From NCBI GenBank assembly GCA_045580875.1, contig JAZNOP010000063.1, forward strand, positions 30,318-94,317: a stretch of 64,000 nt of DNA. Reading direction: 5' to 3'. A program made the position numbers and the translations under genes. Every line of letters begins with the position of its first letter. Position 1 is the first letter of the stretch. The stretch is from SIG598 sp045580875. Lineage in GTDB: Bacteria; Bacillota; Clostridia; Oscillospirales; Acutalibacteraceae. The notes beneath the pieces are model-generated. The model made no database searches and had not been told where the DNA came from. It saw only the letters and a program-made list of their open reading frames with translations. Of this stretch, positions 15,039 through 23,694 are shown piece after piece.

Positions 15039-16532
15039 ATGCGCAGAGCAAAAGCTATAATCATCTCCGCCGCCTGTATTCTGACATTATTAATAGTATT
15101 CTTCTCCACCCACTTCTTTATTGATGGCAGGATTTTCAGTATTTTTTCACATTCGGCAATTCTCACTGATGCAGATTCTGATGATATTTCCAAGCTCAGA
15201 CGGTTTATCTCACTGAGGGAGCTTGATGTTAGCGGATGCCGGCTTGATAATCAGACAATTGAAGATCTGCTTACAGTTTTTCCCGATTGTGATATAAACT
15301 ATACGGTCATGCTCGGCAACTCTGAGATAAACAGCAGCGCTGAGCATATTTCGCTCGACGATGAGTCTGCTGCCGACTGTTCACTGCTGCTTATGCTTCC
15401 GAATCTTAAATATGCAGATATATCTGCATGCACCGAAATAACTGATGAAATTATTGCAGCAGCTGCCGATGATGCCTGCAATTTTATCTGGCAGATGGAG
15501 CTGTGCGGTATACCGGCAACAAGCAACGAAACCGAACTGGTACTGGATTCTCCTTCGCTCAATGATCTGAAAAAGTTAATGCTTTTCCGCGATCTTGAAA
15601 GCGTGACAGTCAGTAATTGCAGTGATTACGATACGCTGATTGAGCTTGCCGCGACTAAACCGGACTGTAATTTTGTCTGGAGCGTCGATCTGTGCGGAGT
15701 TGACGTTTTAAGCACCGATACCCGCGCTGTCATTGCTGACCATAAGATCGAAGACCTTGCCTCTTTCAGTAAAAAGCTTGCTTATCTGCCAAATCTGGAA
15801 TATCTCGATATGTGCCGATGCGGGCTTTCCAACGAAGAAATGGAAACCCTCACCGAACAATATCCCGATATAAAATTTGTATGGGAGATAACCTTCGGCA
15901 GAGCACCTGTATTCTGGACCGTGAGAACAGATATTGTATGCTTCTCATCACTTGGAATGACACGCTGCAACGATGAACAGCTTGCACCTCTTCTCAAGTA
16001 CTGTACCGACCTTGCCGCACTTGACCTGGGGCATCACAACATTACCGACCTGACACCTTTTGCACGTCTCAAGAAGCTTAAGGTACTAATTCTCGGTGAT
16101 AATCTGATTCGGGATCTCTCACCTCTTGCTGAACTCAAGGAACTGCAGTACATAGAGCTCTTCTCGTGCAAATTCACCGATGTCTCAGCTCTCGCTCAGC
16201 TGCCGAATCTCACTGAAGTCTGCATCGGCAACAACGCCATCAAAGACATAACACCTTTTCTTTCCATGAAGCAGCTCAATTCCCTGTGGATTCCTCAGTG
16301 TGGACTTGACCGCGATGAGCAGCAAGCCTTATCTGAAGCTCTGCCTGACTGCACGATCAGATTCAAGGTAAAGAGCAACCCGCTTGAGGGCTGGAGGGTA
16401 AGCGAGCTGAACATGGCAATCCGGAAAGCATTCGGAAACTGGAGATATGTTGTCGAATTCAACGGCTGGAATGATGTTACCTATCTGGAAGGCGCTCCGC
16501 TCAAGGAAGTTGAGCCAATTGAACTCGGTTAA
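15039..16532 (+). CDS. Membrane-anchored leucine-rich-repeat protein
   Basis: A 497-residue protein with one N-terminal hydrophobic segment (about 7-29) acting as signal or anchor, so the rest is outside. Two kinds of repeats are visible: LRRs with conserved aspartates and cysteines (LRELDVSGCRL, LPNLKYADISACTEIT, LPNLEYLDMCRCGLS) and, at about 325-420, internalin-like repeats (LAALDLGHHNITDLTPFARL, LKVLILGDNLIRDLSPLA). No sorting signal. Function unknown; probably ligand recognition at the cell surface. It is not closely similar to the LRR cassette protein. AGGATATTTCT precedes the ATG. Confidence 0.85.
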   Translation: MRRAKAIIISAACILTLLIVFFSTHFFIDGRIFSIFSHSAILTDADSDDISKLRRFISLRELDVSGCRLDNQTIEDLLTVFPDCDINYTVMLGNSEINSSAEHISLDDESAADCSLLLMLPNLKYADISACTEITDEIIAAAADDACNFIWQMELCGIPATSNETELVLDSPSLNDLKKLMLFRDLESVTVSNCSDYDTLIELAATKPDCNFVWSVDLCGVDVLSTDTRAVIADHKIEDLASFSKKLAYLPNLEYLDMCRCGLSNEEMETLTEQYPDIKFVWEITFGRAPVFWTVRTDIVCFSSLGMTRCNDEQLAPLLKYCTDLAALDLGHHNITDLTPFARLKKLKVLILGDNLIRDLSPLAELKELQYIELFSCKFTDVSALAQLPNLTEVCIGNNAIKDITPFLSMKQLNSLWIPQCGLDRDEQQALSEALPDCTIRFKVKSNPLEGWRVSELNMAIRKAFGNWRYVVEFNGWNDVTYLEGAPLKEVEPIELG

Positions 16533-16546
16533 TTTTCTAAAATTCA

Positions 16547-16592
16547 AGAGCCGCATCAGCGATCAGATGATCTGCCGATGCGGCTCTCTTTT
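16547..16592 (+). terminator. Intrinsic terminator after the membrane LRR gene
   Basis: 11-bp stem AGAGCCGCATC/GATGCGGCTCT followed by CTTTTATTT. Confidence 0.88.
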
Positions 16593-16600
16593 ATTTATAC

Positions 16601-16631
16601 AAAAAGCCGGCTCCGATTTCCCGGAGCCGGC
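16601..16631 (-). terminator. Intrinsic terminator after the CPBP gene
   Basis: Perfect 10-bp GC-rich stem GCCGGCTCCG/CGGAGCCGGC; on the minus strand five T follow. Confidence 0.85.
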
Positions 16632-16661
16632 AAAACATTTACTATACTTTATTTGCTTTGA

Positions 16662-17885
16662 TTATGCTATTGCGTTAGAAATTGCATCTGCTACAAGCTT
16701 GAAAAGCGGAGCAAAGCCGCCGTTTGTAAGAATAAGCTCTACGCTGATGTAAATAAGAACAATAACCCAGAAGCAGGAGAAGAAGTGGAGAAGGTGAAGC
16801 TTCGCACGGCTCTCTGCCTTCGGAAGAAGGGTATGATTTGTGGTGGGCTCTGTAGCTTCCCACTTGAACTTCTTCTTGGAAAGACCAACAATGATAATAA
16901 CAATAGCACCGACGATAAAGAGAACGTTGAGAATAAGGCTGATAATGCCGAGTGTCTCTTCACTGACAACCTTATTGACAAGCAGTATGGACATCACGGT
17001 GCTGTATGTATTGAGCAGGAAATGAAGAATGATCGGGGTACGGATAGAACCCGAGCGGATTGCTACATAAGCCATGGTCAGACCGAACAGGAAGGTGCCC
17101 GGAGTCTGATTGAGGTTGCCGTGAAGCAGACCGAACATGAGAGAGGTAGCGAATGCAGCGAACGCAACATTGTACTTGGAGAGAGTCTTGAGCAGGACTC
17201 CGCGGAAGAGATACTCTTCAGTGATCGGAGCAAGAATACAGACATACAGGCAATAAATTACAAGACCTACGGGATTTGCAAAAGAAAGCAGTGTTTCCGC
17301 CTGAACCATAGATGCCTCGTTAAGGGGATCGGTATAGCCGGTGAGATGCTGGATAAGCTGATAAGCATAAGCCCACAGATACATAGCACCGATACCGACA
17401 ACTGCACCGCCGCCGAAGAGAGCAAAGTTCATTCTGCCCTCTTTGAAGGATTCGAAATACTTATAGCCGCGCTTCTTGGAATGAAGCAGACCGGCAACGA
17501 TATTTGCTACAGTACCGCCGACAGCGGTTGCCGCGAATGTCCAGATAAGATAATTCGGTCCGCTGAGCATATCCATGAGCGCTTTTTCCAGATTATCGGT
17601 TGCGCCGCTGGTTATTGCTGTCATTATATCGGAATTGGTCAGCATTGCAATGACCATATACACTGCGATGATAATGGCAACAAGACCGTTCATTATCAGC
17701 ATCTGAAGCAGAACGGAACGTGCTGTGTGGTTGCATGCCTTTCTGAAGACACGGCGCTTCTCAGGAGCTACAGCTTCAAGCTGTTCTGCCATCGAAGAAA
17801 CAGCAGATACATCTTCCGCCGGCTTGGTTTCGACCTTAGCTTCAGCCTTGGTCTCAACTGTGGTATTCTCAGTAGTATTTTGCAT
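16662..17885 (-). CDS. CPBP family intramembrane metalloprotease
   Basis: A 407-residue membrane protein with about eight helices. The CPBP (Rce1/Abi) motifs are present: TEEYLFR (E223, E224, R228), FGLLH (F251, H255) and HFLLN (H288, N292), so it should be an active membrane protease. The N-terminal 50 residues are hydrophilic and rich in Thr, Lys and Glu. Substrates are unknown; family members act in prenyl-protein or peptide processing and immunity. GGAGG lies before the ATG and a strong promoter is seen at 17950-17978. Confidence 0.92.
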   Translation of the reverse strand: MQNTTENTTVETKAEAKVETKPAEDVSAVSSMAEQLEAVAPEKRRVFRKACNHTARSVLLQMLIMNGLVAIIIAVYMVIAMLTNSDIMTAITSGATDNLEKALMDMLSGPNYLIWTFAATAVGGTVANIVAGLLHSKKRGYKYFESFKEGRMNFALFGGGAVVGIGAMYLWAYAYQLIQHLTGYTDPLNEASMVQAETLLSFANPVGLVIYCLYVCILAPITEEYLFRGVLLKTLSKYNVAFAAFATSLMFGLLHGNLNQTPGTFLFGLTMAYVAIRSGSIRTPIILHFLLNTYSTVMSILLVNKVVSEETLGIISLILNVLFIVGAIVIIIVGLSKKKFKWEATEPTTNHTLLPKAESRAKLHLLHFFSCFWVIVLIYISVELILTNGGFAPLFKLVADAISNAIA

Positions 17886-17949
17886 AATTATCCTCCCTTT
17901 TCTTGAGTAAGGTTTTCATCGATGCAAAGCGCGAAAACCCGATAAGAGA

Positions 17950-17978
17950 ATAATAACTTTAAATGAAAAAATTGTCAA
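17950..17978 (-). promoter_or_regulatory. SigA-type promoter of the CPBP gene
   Basis: Minus-strand -35 TTGACA, 17-base spacer, -10 TATTAT. Confidence 0.72.
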
Positions 17979-18059
17979 TAGAACAGTATTTATGTTTTGG
18001 AAAATTTCAAAAAATATTTGAGCTGGCAGCATTACTTTGCCTTTGACTCCGGTACGCAT

Positions 18060-18482
18060 TCATTCAAATACTACGCAGCAGCTGTTTTTTCGGACATTGC
18101 AGAGCCACGAGCTGAAGGCTATTGCCGGTATGCTCAGGAAAAACCACATTATACTGTACAGCAGGCATATCTGCCCCATCAGATTAAGCGGCAGCTCAGA
18201 ATAATCCCACACTGCCCAGTCAAGAAGTATATTGACGATACAGCCTACCAGAAATTCTACTGACGTTACGACTGCACTGCCCATAACACACCTGACAAAC
18301 AGCTTCTTTTCACGAAATCTTCTGTTCAGCACATGAATTAACATAGCGCATAGTCCGCCGGTCAGCGTCATAGTCCAGTGGCTGTGTCCGCGCCACAGAA
18401 TTTCAGTAAGCGTATACAGCACTGCTCCAACAGAAAACACAGTAAGACAATCCGCATATCTCTGTCTTTTTCTTGCATTCAT
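18060..18482 (-). CDS. Small membrane protein of the PF06541-type 'putative ABC transporter permease' group
   Basis: A 140-residue protein with four predicted helices. TEILWRGHSHWTMTLTGGLC is characteristic of the small membrane proteins annotated as putative ABC transporter permease; no partner ATPase is nearby and the function is unknown. The ATG is only seven bases after the stem of the upstream terminator (18489-18522) and has no SD outside that hairpin; in-frame upstream sequence is closed by a TGA. Expression therefore seems to depend on read-through or opening of that hairpin. Confidence 0.7.
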   Translation of the reverse strand: MNARKRQRYADCLTVFSVGAVLYTLTEILWRGHSHWTMTLTGGLCAMLIHVLNRRFREKKLFVRCVMGSAVVTSVEFLVGCIVNILLDWAVWDYSELPLNLMGQICLLYSIMWFFLSIPAIAFSSWLCNVRKNSCCVVFE

Positions 18483-18522
18483 AAAAAATCACCCGCCATT
18501 ATCCTGTGAAAATGGCGGGTGA
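18483..18522 (-). terminator. Terminator between the phosphodiesterase and the small membrane protein
   Basis: Minus-strand perfect 12-bp stem TCACCCGCCATT/AATGGCGGGTGA with a 10-base loop and six T, which run directly into the next start codon. Confidence 0.88.
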
Positions 18523-18572
18523 ATTATCCGGTATTAAATTATCGTTTCTACTTTGTTTACAAATCAGCCTGA

Positions 18573-19115
18573 TTACAGAACGTACTCCATATATTCCGTT
18601 CCGTCCAGTGTTTTCCACACAAAACGGCTGTCATCAAGCACCATGTATCCGTGAGCTGAATTCTCCTTCGGTATAGATACTGAACCTGGATTGATGTAAG
18701 TGTATCCGTCATGATCTTCACACACCGGCACATGGGTATGTCCGTGCAGCAGAATATCCCCTTTTTTCAGCTTAGGCGGATTTGCCGTGTTATGAACATG
18801 ACCGTGAGTGGCAAAAATCATCCGGCTGCCCACATATATGATGCAGTAATCGGCAAGCACCGGAAAATCAAGCACCATCTGATCCACTTCAGCTTCACAG
18901 TTGCCGCGAACGCAAAGCAGCTCATCGCTTATCTCATTGAGCATTGTGATTACCTTTTTAGGTGCGTATTCCTCCGGCAGGTCATTTCTCGGACCGTGAT
19001 AAAGTATATCTCCAAGAAGAAGGAACCTATCTGCCTCTTCCCTTTTGTATGCCTCCAGCAGCTGCCGGCAATAAAATGCTGAGCCGTGGATATCTGATGC
19101 AATCATTATTTTCAT
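18573..19115 (-). CDS. yfcE: YfcE/MJ0936 family metallophosphodiesterase
   Basis: A 180-residue metallophosphoesterase. The ordered metal-binding motifs are ASDIHGS, LLGDILYHGPRN, VRGNCEAE, THGHVH and HGHTHVP. The family hydrolyses phosphodiesters with Mn2+; the natural substrate is unknown. The true start is the ATG at 19115; the longer frame upstream is a read-through of the Thr-repeat tail of the CapA gene in another frame. It lies 28 bases after that gene. Confidence 0.93.
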   Translation of the reverse strand: MKIMIASDIHGSAFYCRQLLEAYKREEADRFLLLGDILYHGPRNDLPEEYAPKKVITMLNEISDELLCVRGNCEAEVDQMVLDFPVLADYCIIYVGSRMIFATHGHVHNTANPPKLKKGDILLHGHTHVPVCEDHDGYTYINPGSVSIPKENSAHGYMVLDDSRFVWKTLDGTEYMEYVL

Positions 19116-19143
19116 ATATATTCTCTTTTCCTTGCACCACTGC

Positions 19144-20640
19144 TTACTGAGCTGCAGCTGAAGTTGTTGCAGACGTACCGGTTCCGGTGGTTGTTTCCGT
19201 CGATTCGGTAGTTGTGGCGGTTGTGGTTGTTGTAGTAGTTGTAGTTGTAGATTCAGTTGTCGAAATTTCAGTAAAATCAACAGACGGGCAGCTCAGCTCG
19301 CTTACACCGTACGGAAGCGCTTCTGACCACTCAAGCAGATCGTAATACATCTGTCTGGCTGTCATTCCGAAAACCGGCATTGGCTGATAGTTGTTTTCTT
19401 CTATATCGGCTGCAGAAGTTGTATAGCACGGAACTATACACACCGCTGTGACCATTGCAACACCGTTGCGAAGCGCAAATCTCGGACGCACTATAAGGCT
19501 TATGCGGTTGACCTCGTCGGTTGTCGCCTTTCCACCGAAAGCAAAATTGCCTATGGAATAGAATATGTACTTGCCCTTGTAAAGCTCAACACCCTGCAGC
19601 GTATGAGGATGATGACCTATGACAAGATCAGCACCGGCATCGATAAACTTATGCGCCGGACCTGTCTGTTCCTCATTCGGGATATTCTTTCTTTCAAGAC
19701 CCCAGTGACAGTTGACAACAACAATGTTGCCTGTTCGCTTGAACTGCTTTATCTGGCGGACAAGCAGATCTGTAAGCTCGTCACCGAAAATCTCATCGGG
19801 ATTGTACGATGTGTTGATATAGTTCGCGGAGATAAGGACAACCTCAAGATCATTGATATTCACAAATATCGCTGCGTCCTGACGACCGACATCAAGTCCC
19901 GCCTTGCGCAGAACGTCCTGTGTTTCCTCATAACCTTTCAGCTTATAGTCATAGCTGTGGTTGTTTGCAAGATTGCAGCCGTCAATAAAGCTGGCCGCAA
20001 GCATGGTACCTGCCCATTCAGGGTCACCCTTGAAGTTGTAGCTTGTACCTTTATCGAGTCGATAGCTTGCTTTTGTCAGTGTTGTCTCAAGGTTGACGTA
20101 TGTATAGTCGTCATTCTCAAAAAATGACTTTACAAGGTCAAAGGAATAGGTAGGACTTCCTGACCTTTTGTATATGGCATTGTAGTTGGTCTCCATGGAA
20201 GCTTCCGGCCATGTGCCTATGGTACAGTCACCTGTGAAGCTGAAAACCACCTCGTCCATCTGCATCTGACCGCGCTCGTATCTGATGTATCGGTCAACAC
20301 CTTCTGCGTATGCACCAACCGCCGGGATTACATGGCTGTATGCCGTTCCGGTATCTATCAGCTCTGCAAGCGTTGTTGTCACTGTAGGCGCGGTATCCTC
20401 AGGACGTTCACGCGGCTCACACTTTATATAGCCGCCTGCGATGACCATTATCAGCGCATTCGCTATCATTATGCACAGCACTGCGATAACGACAGGCTTC
20501 TTGAGCGATGAAAGCTTGTCAAACATAGGTGATTCATCAGTTACCGTATTTTTTGCAAACGGATTCGGAAGATAGCCTTCATCGGCACATTTCTTCAGAT
20601 ATTCGTCCTGATGATCATTAGGAAAATTGCTGTTATTCAA
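19144..20640 (-). CDS. CapA family membrane-anchored metallophosphatase-like protein
   Basis: A 498-residue protein with one membrane segment (about 49-70), so the catalytic part is outside. The PGA_cap fold is shown by FSFTGDCTIG, NLETTLT, CNLANNHSYDY, VVNCHWGLE and VIGHHPHTLQG followed by YSIGNF. Members are linked to poly-gamma-glutamate or wall polymer synthesis. The last 45 residues are a Thr/Ser-rich tail (TTESTTTTTTTTTT). The start is TTG at 20640 with AAGGAG upstream. It forms a run with the VanY-like gene (40-base gap) and yfcE. Confidence 0.9.
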   Translation of the reverse strand: MNNSNFPNDHQDEYLKKCADEGYLPNPFAKNTVTDESPMFDKLSSLKKPVVIAVLCIMIANALIMVIAGGYIKCEPRERPEDTAPTVTTTLAELIDTGTAYSHVIPAVGAYAEGVDRYIRYERGQMQMDEVVFSFTGDCTIGTWPEASMETNYNAIYKRSGSPTYSFDLVKSFFENDDYTYVNLETTLTKASYRLDKGTSYNFKGDPEWAGTMLAASFIDGCNLANNHSYDYKLKGYEETQDVLRKAGLDVGRQDAAIFVNINDLEVVLISANYINTSYNPDEIFGDELTDLLVRQIKQFKRTGNIVVVNCHWGLERKNIPNEEQTGPAHKFIDAGADLVIGHHPHTLQGVELYKGKYIFYSIGNFAFGGKATTDEVNRISLIVRPRFALRNGVAMVTAVCIVPCYTTSAADIEENNYQPMPVFGMTARQMYYDLLEWSEALPYGVSELSCPSVDFTEISTTESTTTTTTTTTTATTTESTETTTGTGTSATTSAAAQ

Positions 20641-20680
20641 GATATATCTCCTTTATCGAATCGATAGTTCGGTGACCGCG

Positions 20681-21586
20681 TCAGTTCATTGCTGCATCGG
20701 AAGATGACGGCACAGCATCGTCTTCACCTGTATCGCCTGCCCAGCGGGGTGCCGGGAACTGATCCGGCGATACTTCCTCAACCGCATTGGGATAATGAGC
20801 CCACAGATACTCGGTATACTCCTCGAGGCACATATCCATCTCATACATCGCTGTTGCGTGTTCTACACCGACATAACGAATATGCCACGGCTCGAAGTTG
20901 ATGCCGGTAAGCTCTTTTTTATTCTCGGGATAACGTACGACAAAGCCATATTTGTAGCTGTTTTCTGCAATCCAGATACCGGTCGGCAGCTGACCAAAAT
21001 TATTCTGACAGGTGCCGTCAGTGGAAAGGTCGATACACGCACTGTACTGGTGCTCAGATGTACCGGGGATCGCAGTAACCTTCTGGTTTACACCATACTG
21101 CGCAACCTTGGCATCATACAGCTCCTTCTGTCTGGCATAGCTTCTGTAGGCGCTGATGACCATCGGGAGCTTGACCCCCTGAGCTTCCATATCCTTCTGC
21201 ATTACAAGATAGGCTTCACGCACTGTTGCATTTATCTGCAGTGATGCCGTACCCTTGACCTCCTCGCCGACGCGGACAAGGTTGTTAGGCATAAAGTCAG
21301 CAGACATTACGTTCTCTGTATTGATGAGCATGGGTACGATTATGACACGGGAATACTCATCATCGATCTCATCTTCTCCCGATTCGACAACCTCACCGTT
21401 TTCATTGACAATTACATCAGTGCCGGAGGTTCTTCCGTCCGATGCTGCATTGGCACTTCCGGTACAGCCGCTTATTATCACAGAGCAAAGCTGAAAAACA
21501 AAAAGAACAGCAAGCGCAATCGCAGTCATTATGTATTTCTTACGGTTTTCCTCGCTGAAGGTTATTCGTGAAAGTATATTTTCCAT
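20681..21586 (-). CDS. M15 family D,D-/L,D-carboxypeptidase (VanY-like), membrane anchored
   Basis: A 301-residue peptidoglycan peptidase trimming stem peptides outside the cell. An N-terminal hydrophobic segment (about 20-40) anchors it. The catalytic region shows ISAYRSYARQKELY, GTSEHQYSACIDLS (zinc His and Asp) and EPWHIRYVG (zinc His). The usual Gly in SxHxxGxAxD is Ser. The ATG at 21586 has AGGTG nine bases upstream and is preferred to an earlier ATG. Neighbours CapA and Lgt also act on the envelope. Confidence 0.9.
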   Translation of the reverse strand: MENILSRITFSEENRKKYIMTAIALAVLFVFQLCSVIISGCTGSANAASDGRTSGTDVIVNENGEVVESGEDEIDDEYSRVIIVPMLINTENVMSADFMPNNLVRVGEEVKGTASLQINATVREAYLVMQKDMEAQGVKLPMVISAYRSYARQKELYDAKVAQYGVNQKVTAIPGTSEHQYSACIDLSTDGTCQNNFGQLPTGIWIAENSYKYGFVVRYPENKKELTGINFEPWHIRYVGVEHATAMYEMDMCLEEYTEYLWAHYPNAVEEVSPDQFPAPRWAGDTGEDDAVPSSSDAAMN

Positions 21587-21720
21587 GCTTGAACACACCT
21601 TTTCATTGTACATAATCTGTGTATATATTTTATCATATGGAAAGCCATTACGTCAACACGCATGACTGCGCAAATAATGTACATATTGTTAAATTTACAC
21701 TTTTATACAGGATGCTTATG

Positions 21721-21729
21721 TGTTATAAT
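21721..21729 (+). promoter_or_regulatory. Extended -10 element for lgt-folD
   Basis: TGTTATAAT: a perfect TATAAT with the TGn extension, 70 bases before the lgt start. No good -35 is seen. Confidence 0.5.
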
Positions 21730-21798
21730 CATTACTATCACGCAAGATGGTACCTGTATATGCCATTTGCGGGAATTATAGATTGGGAGGTTTCCGAT

Positions 21799-22779
21799 AT
21801 GTTTCCAATGGAGGTCAGTTTTCCCGGATTAGGTCTTGAATTCACCATTGACAATGTTGCTTTCCGCATCGGCAGCTTTGAGATTTACTGGTATGCGGTG
21901 ATAATCCTTACAGGATTTCTGCTGGCGGTTGTTTACGCCATGCGCAACGGCAGACGTTTCGGCGTCAACACCGATGATATGATCGATGTTGTTCTGGTCG
22001 GACTTGTCTGCGGCATTATCGGTGCACGCCTCTACTACGTTATTTTCCATCTTGAATCATTCCACTCATTCGCAGATGTTATCAATATCCGCGACGGCGG
22101 TCTCGCTATTTACGGCGGAGTGATACTCGCCCTTGTCGGCGGAGGACTGATGTGCAAGCGCCGCAACATTCACCTTTTCTCAATGTTTGATCTTGTCGGT
22201 CTGGGCTTCCTCATCGGACAGGGCATCGGTCGCTGGGGCAACTTCGCAAATCAGGAGGCATTTGGCTCTGAAACCGATCTGCCGTGGGGCATGATGAGTG
22301 TAAATACCGGAAACGTCACTGTTCACCCCTGTTTCCTGTATGAGTCCATATGGTGCATAAGCGGACTTATCATTCTGCATTTTCTCAGCAAGAAGTGGTA
22401 TGTATTCCGCGGACAGTATTTCCTGATGTATCTTGCATGGTACGGTCTCGGACGCAGCTGGATTGAGGGTCTGCGCACCGACAGTCTTTATCTGATTCCT
22501 GATGTAATCCGTGTTTCACAGCTTGTTGCTGTACTTTGCGTTATCGTCACAATTCCAGTAATAATCCTTCAGGTAACAGGAAAAATAAACTGGTTCCGCC
22601 CTGTAACCGCCGGATTCTTCGAGACTCCGGACGGACCGGTCGATCCCGAAACTGTTTTAGCAAACAAAAAAACTTTTGCCGAAGAATGGGCTGAGGATAA
22701 GCAGAAACTTTCTGCTTTTTTCTCTAAGGCTTCTTCAGCACTTAAAAACATCTTCAAATCAGGAGGAAAAGAAAACTGA
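21799..22779 (+). CDS. lgt: Prolipoprotein diacylglyceryl transferase
   Basis: A 326-residue membrane enzyme that transfers diacylglycerol to the lipobox cysteine of prelipoproteins. Key motifs are IRDGGLAIYGG and the Lgt signature GIGRWGNFANQEAFG with catalytic-site Arg and Asn. About seven helices; the C-terminal 55 residues form a charged tail. The ATG at 21799 follows GGGAGG by eight bases; the longer frame upstream lies before the likely transcript start. Its stop overlaps the folD start by one base (TGATG). Confidence 0.96.
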   Translation: MFPMEVSFPGLGLEFTIDNVAFRIGSFEIYWYAVIILTGFLLAVVYAMRNGRRFGVNTDDMIDVVLVGLVCGIIGARLYYVIFHLESFHSFADVINIRDGGLAIYGGVILALVGGGLMCKRRNIHLFSMFDLVGLGFLIGQGIGRWGNFANQEAFGSETDLPWGMMSVNTGNVTVHPCFLYESIWCISGLIILHFLSKKWYVFRGQYFLMYLAWYGLGRSWIEGLRTDSLYLIPDVIRVSQLVAVLCVIVTIPVIILQVTGKINWFRPVTAGFFETPDGPVDPETVLANKKTFAEEWAEDKQKLSAFFSKASSALKNIFKSGGKEN

Positions 22780-23633
22780 TGGCTGTTATTATTGACGGTA
22801 AAGCTGTTTCTGCAAAGGTTCGTGCTGAAATAGCCGCTGAGACCGCTCAGCTTCGTGAAAAAGGAATCACTCCCGGTCTGGCTGTCATCATAGTCGGCGA
22901 CGACCCTGCATCAAGAGTTTATGTAAACAACAAAAAGAAAGCCTGCGCTGAGGTCGGTTTCTACTCCGAGGAGCTTGCTCTTCCGGCAGAAACTACACAG
23001 GAGGAACTCCTTGAGCACATTTCAAAGCTTTCCGCCCGCGACGATATCAACGGCATTCTCTGCCAGCTTCCGCTGCCTAAGGGACTTGACGAAAACGCTG
23101 TTATTGCAGCTATCCCGCCTGAAAAGGACGTTGACGCCTTCCACGTAGAAAACACCGGACACATCATGGTCGGTGATTATGCATTTCTCCCCTGCACACC
23201 TGCCGGTGTAATCGAACTGATTGACTCCTGCGGCATCTCAATCGAAGGAAAAGACTGCGTAGTTATCGGACGCAGCAACATCGTCGGCAAGCCGATGGCA
23301 ATGCTTCTTCTCCATCGCGGCGGCACAGTTACTGTATGCCACAGCAAGACCAGGGATCTTGCTGCGCACACAAGACGTGCTGACATTCTTGTCAGCGCTG
23401 TAGGTCGCGCAGGCTTTGTCACAGCAGATATGGTCAAGGAAGGTGCCGTGGTTATTGACGTCGGAATAAACCGTAATGCAGACGGAAAACTGTGCGGAGA
23501 TGTCGATTACGCTGCGGTTGAGCCCAAGTGCTCTGCTATAACCCCTGTCCCCGGCGGCGTCGGTCCCATGACCATTGCAATGCTGATGAAAAATACTCTC
23601 ACAGCAGCAAAGCGCCAGAACCACATTATGTAA
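22779..23633 (+). CDS. folD: Bifunctional methylenetetrahydrofolate dehydrogenase/cyclohydrolase
   Basis: A 284-residue enzyme interconverting 5,10-methylene-THF, methenyl-THF and 10-formyl-THF in one-carbon metabolism. Recognised by GDDPASRVYVNNKKKAC (catalytic Lys and Tyr), GILCQLPLPKGL, the NADP site VIGRSNIVGKPMAMLLL and TPVPGGVGPMT. The start codon overlaps the lgt stop and uses AGGAGG inside lgt, so the two are translationally linked. A strong terminator follows. Confidence 0.97.
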   Translation: MAVIIDGKAVSAKVRAEIAAETAQLREKGITPGLAVIIVGDDPASRVYVNNKKKACAEVGFYSEELALPAETTQEELLEHISKLSARDDINGILCQLPLPKGLDENAVIAAIPPEKDVDAFHVENTGHIMVGDYAFLPCTPAGVIELIDSCGISIEGKDCVVIGRSNIVGKPMAMLLLHRGGTVTVCHSKTRDLAAHTRRADILVSAVGRAGFVTADMVKEGAVVIDVGINRNADGKLCGDVDYAAVEPKCSAITPVPGGVGPMTIAMLMKNTLTAAKRQNHIM

Positions 23634-23647
23634 ATCACGCTCAAACA

Positions 23648-23685
23648 AAAAGCAGCACTGTCTCTAAAGACAGTGCTGCTTTTTT
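23648..23685. terminator. Bidirectional terminator between folD and the Mbeg1-like gene
   Basis: 16-bp stem from 23648-23663 to 23668-23683 with loop CTAA; T-run on the plus strand and on the minus strand. Confidence 0.92.
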
Positions 23686-23694
23686 ATCGGTAAA

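Noticed and set aside
16785..17906. 373-residue plus-strand frame opposite the CPBP protease
   Set aside because: Composition (many Cys, His, Asn) is that of an antisense shadow; the CPBP motifs on the minus strand are clear.
18573..19280. Longer 235-residue version of the YfcE-like protein with a Gln/Leu/Pro-rich N-terminus
   Set aside because: The extra 55 residues are the CapA Thr-repeat coding region read in another frame; the family starts at 19115.
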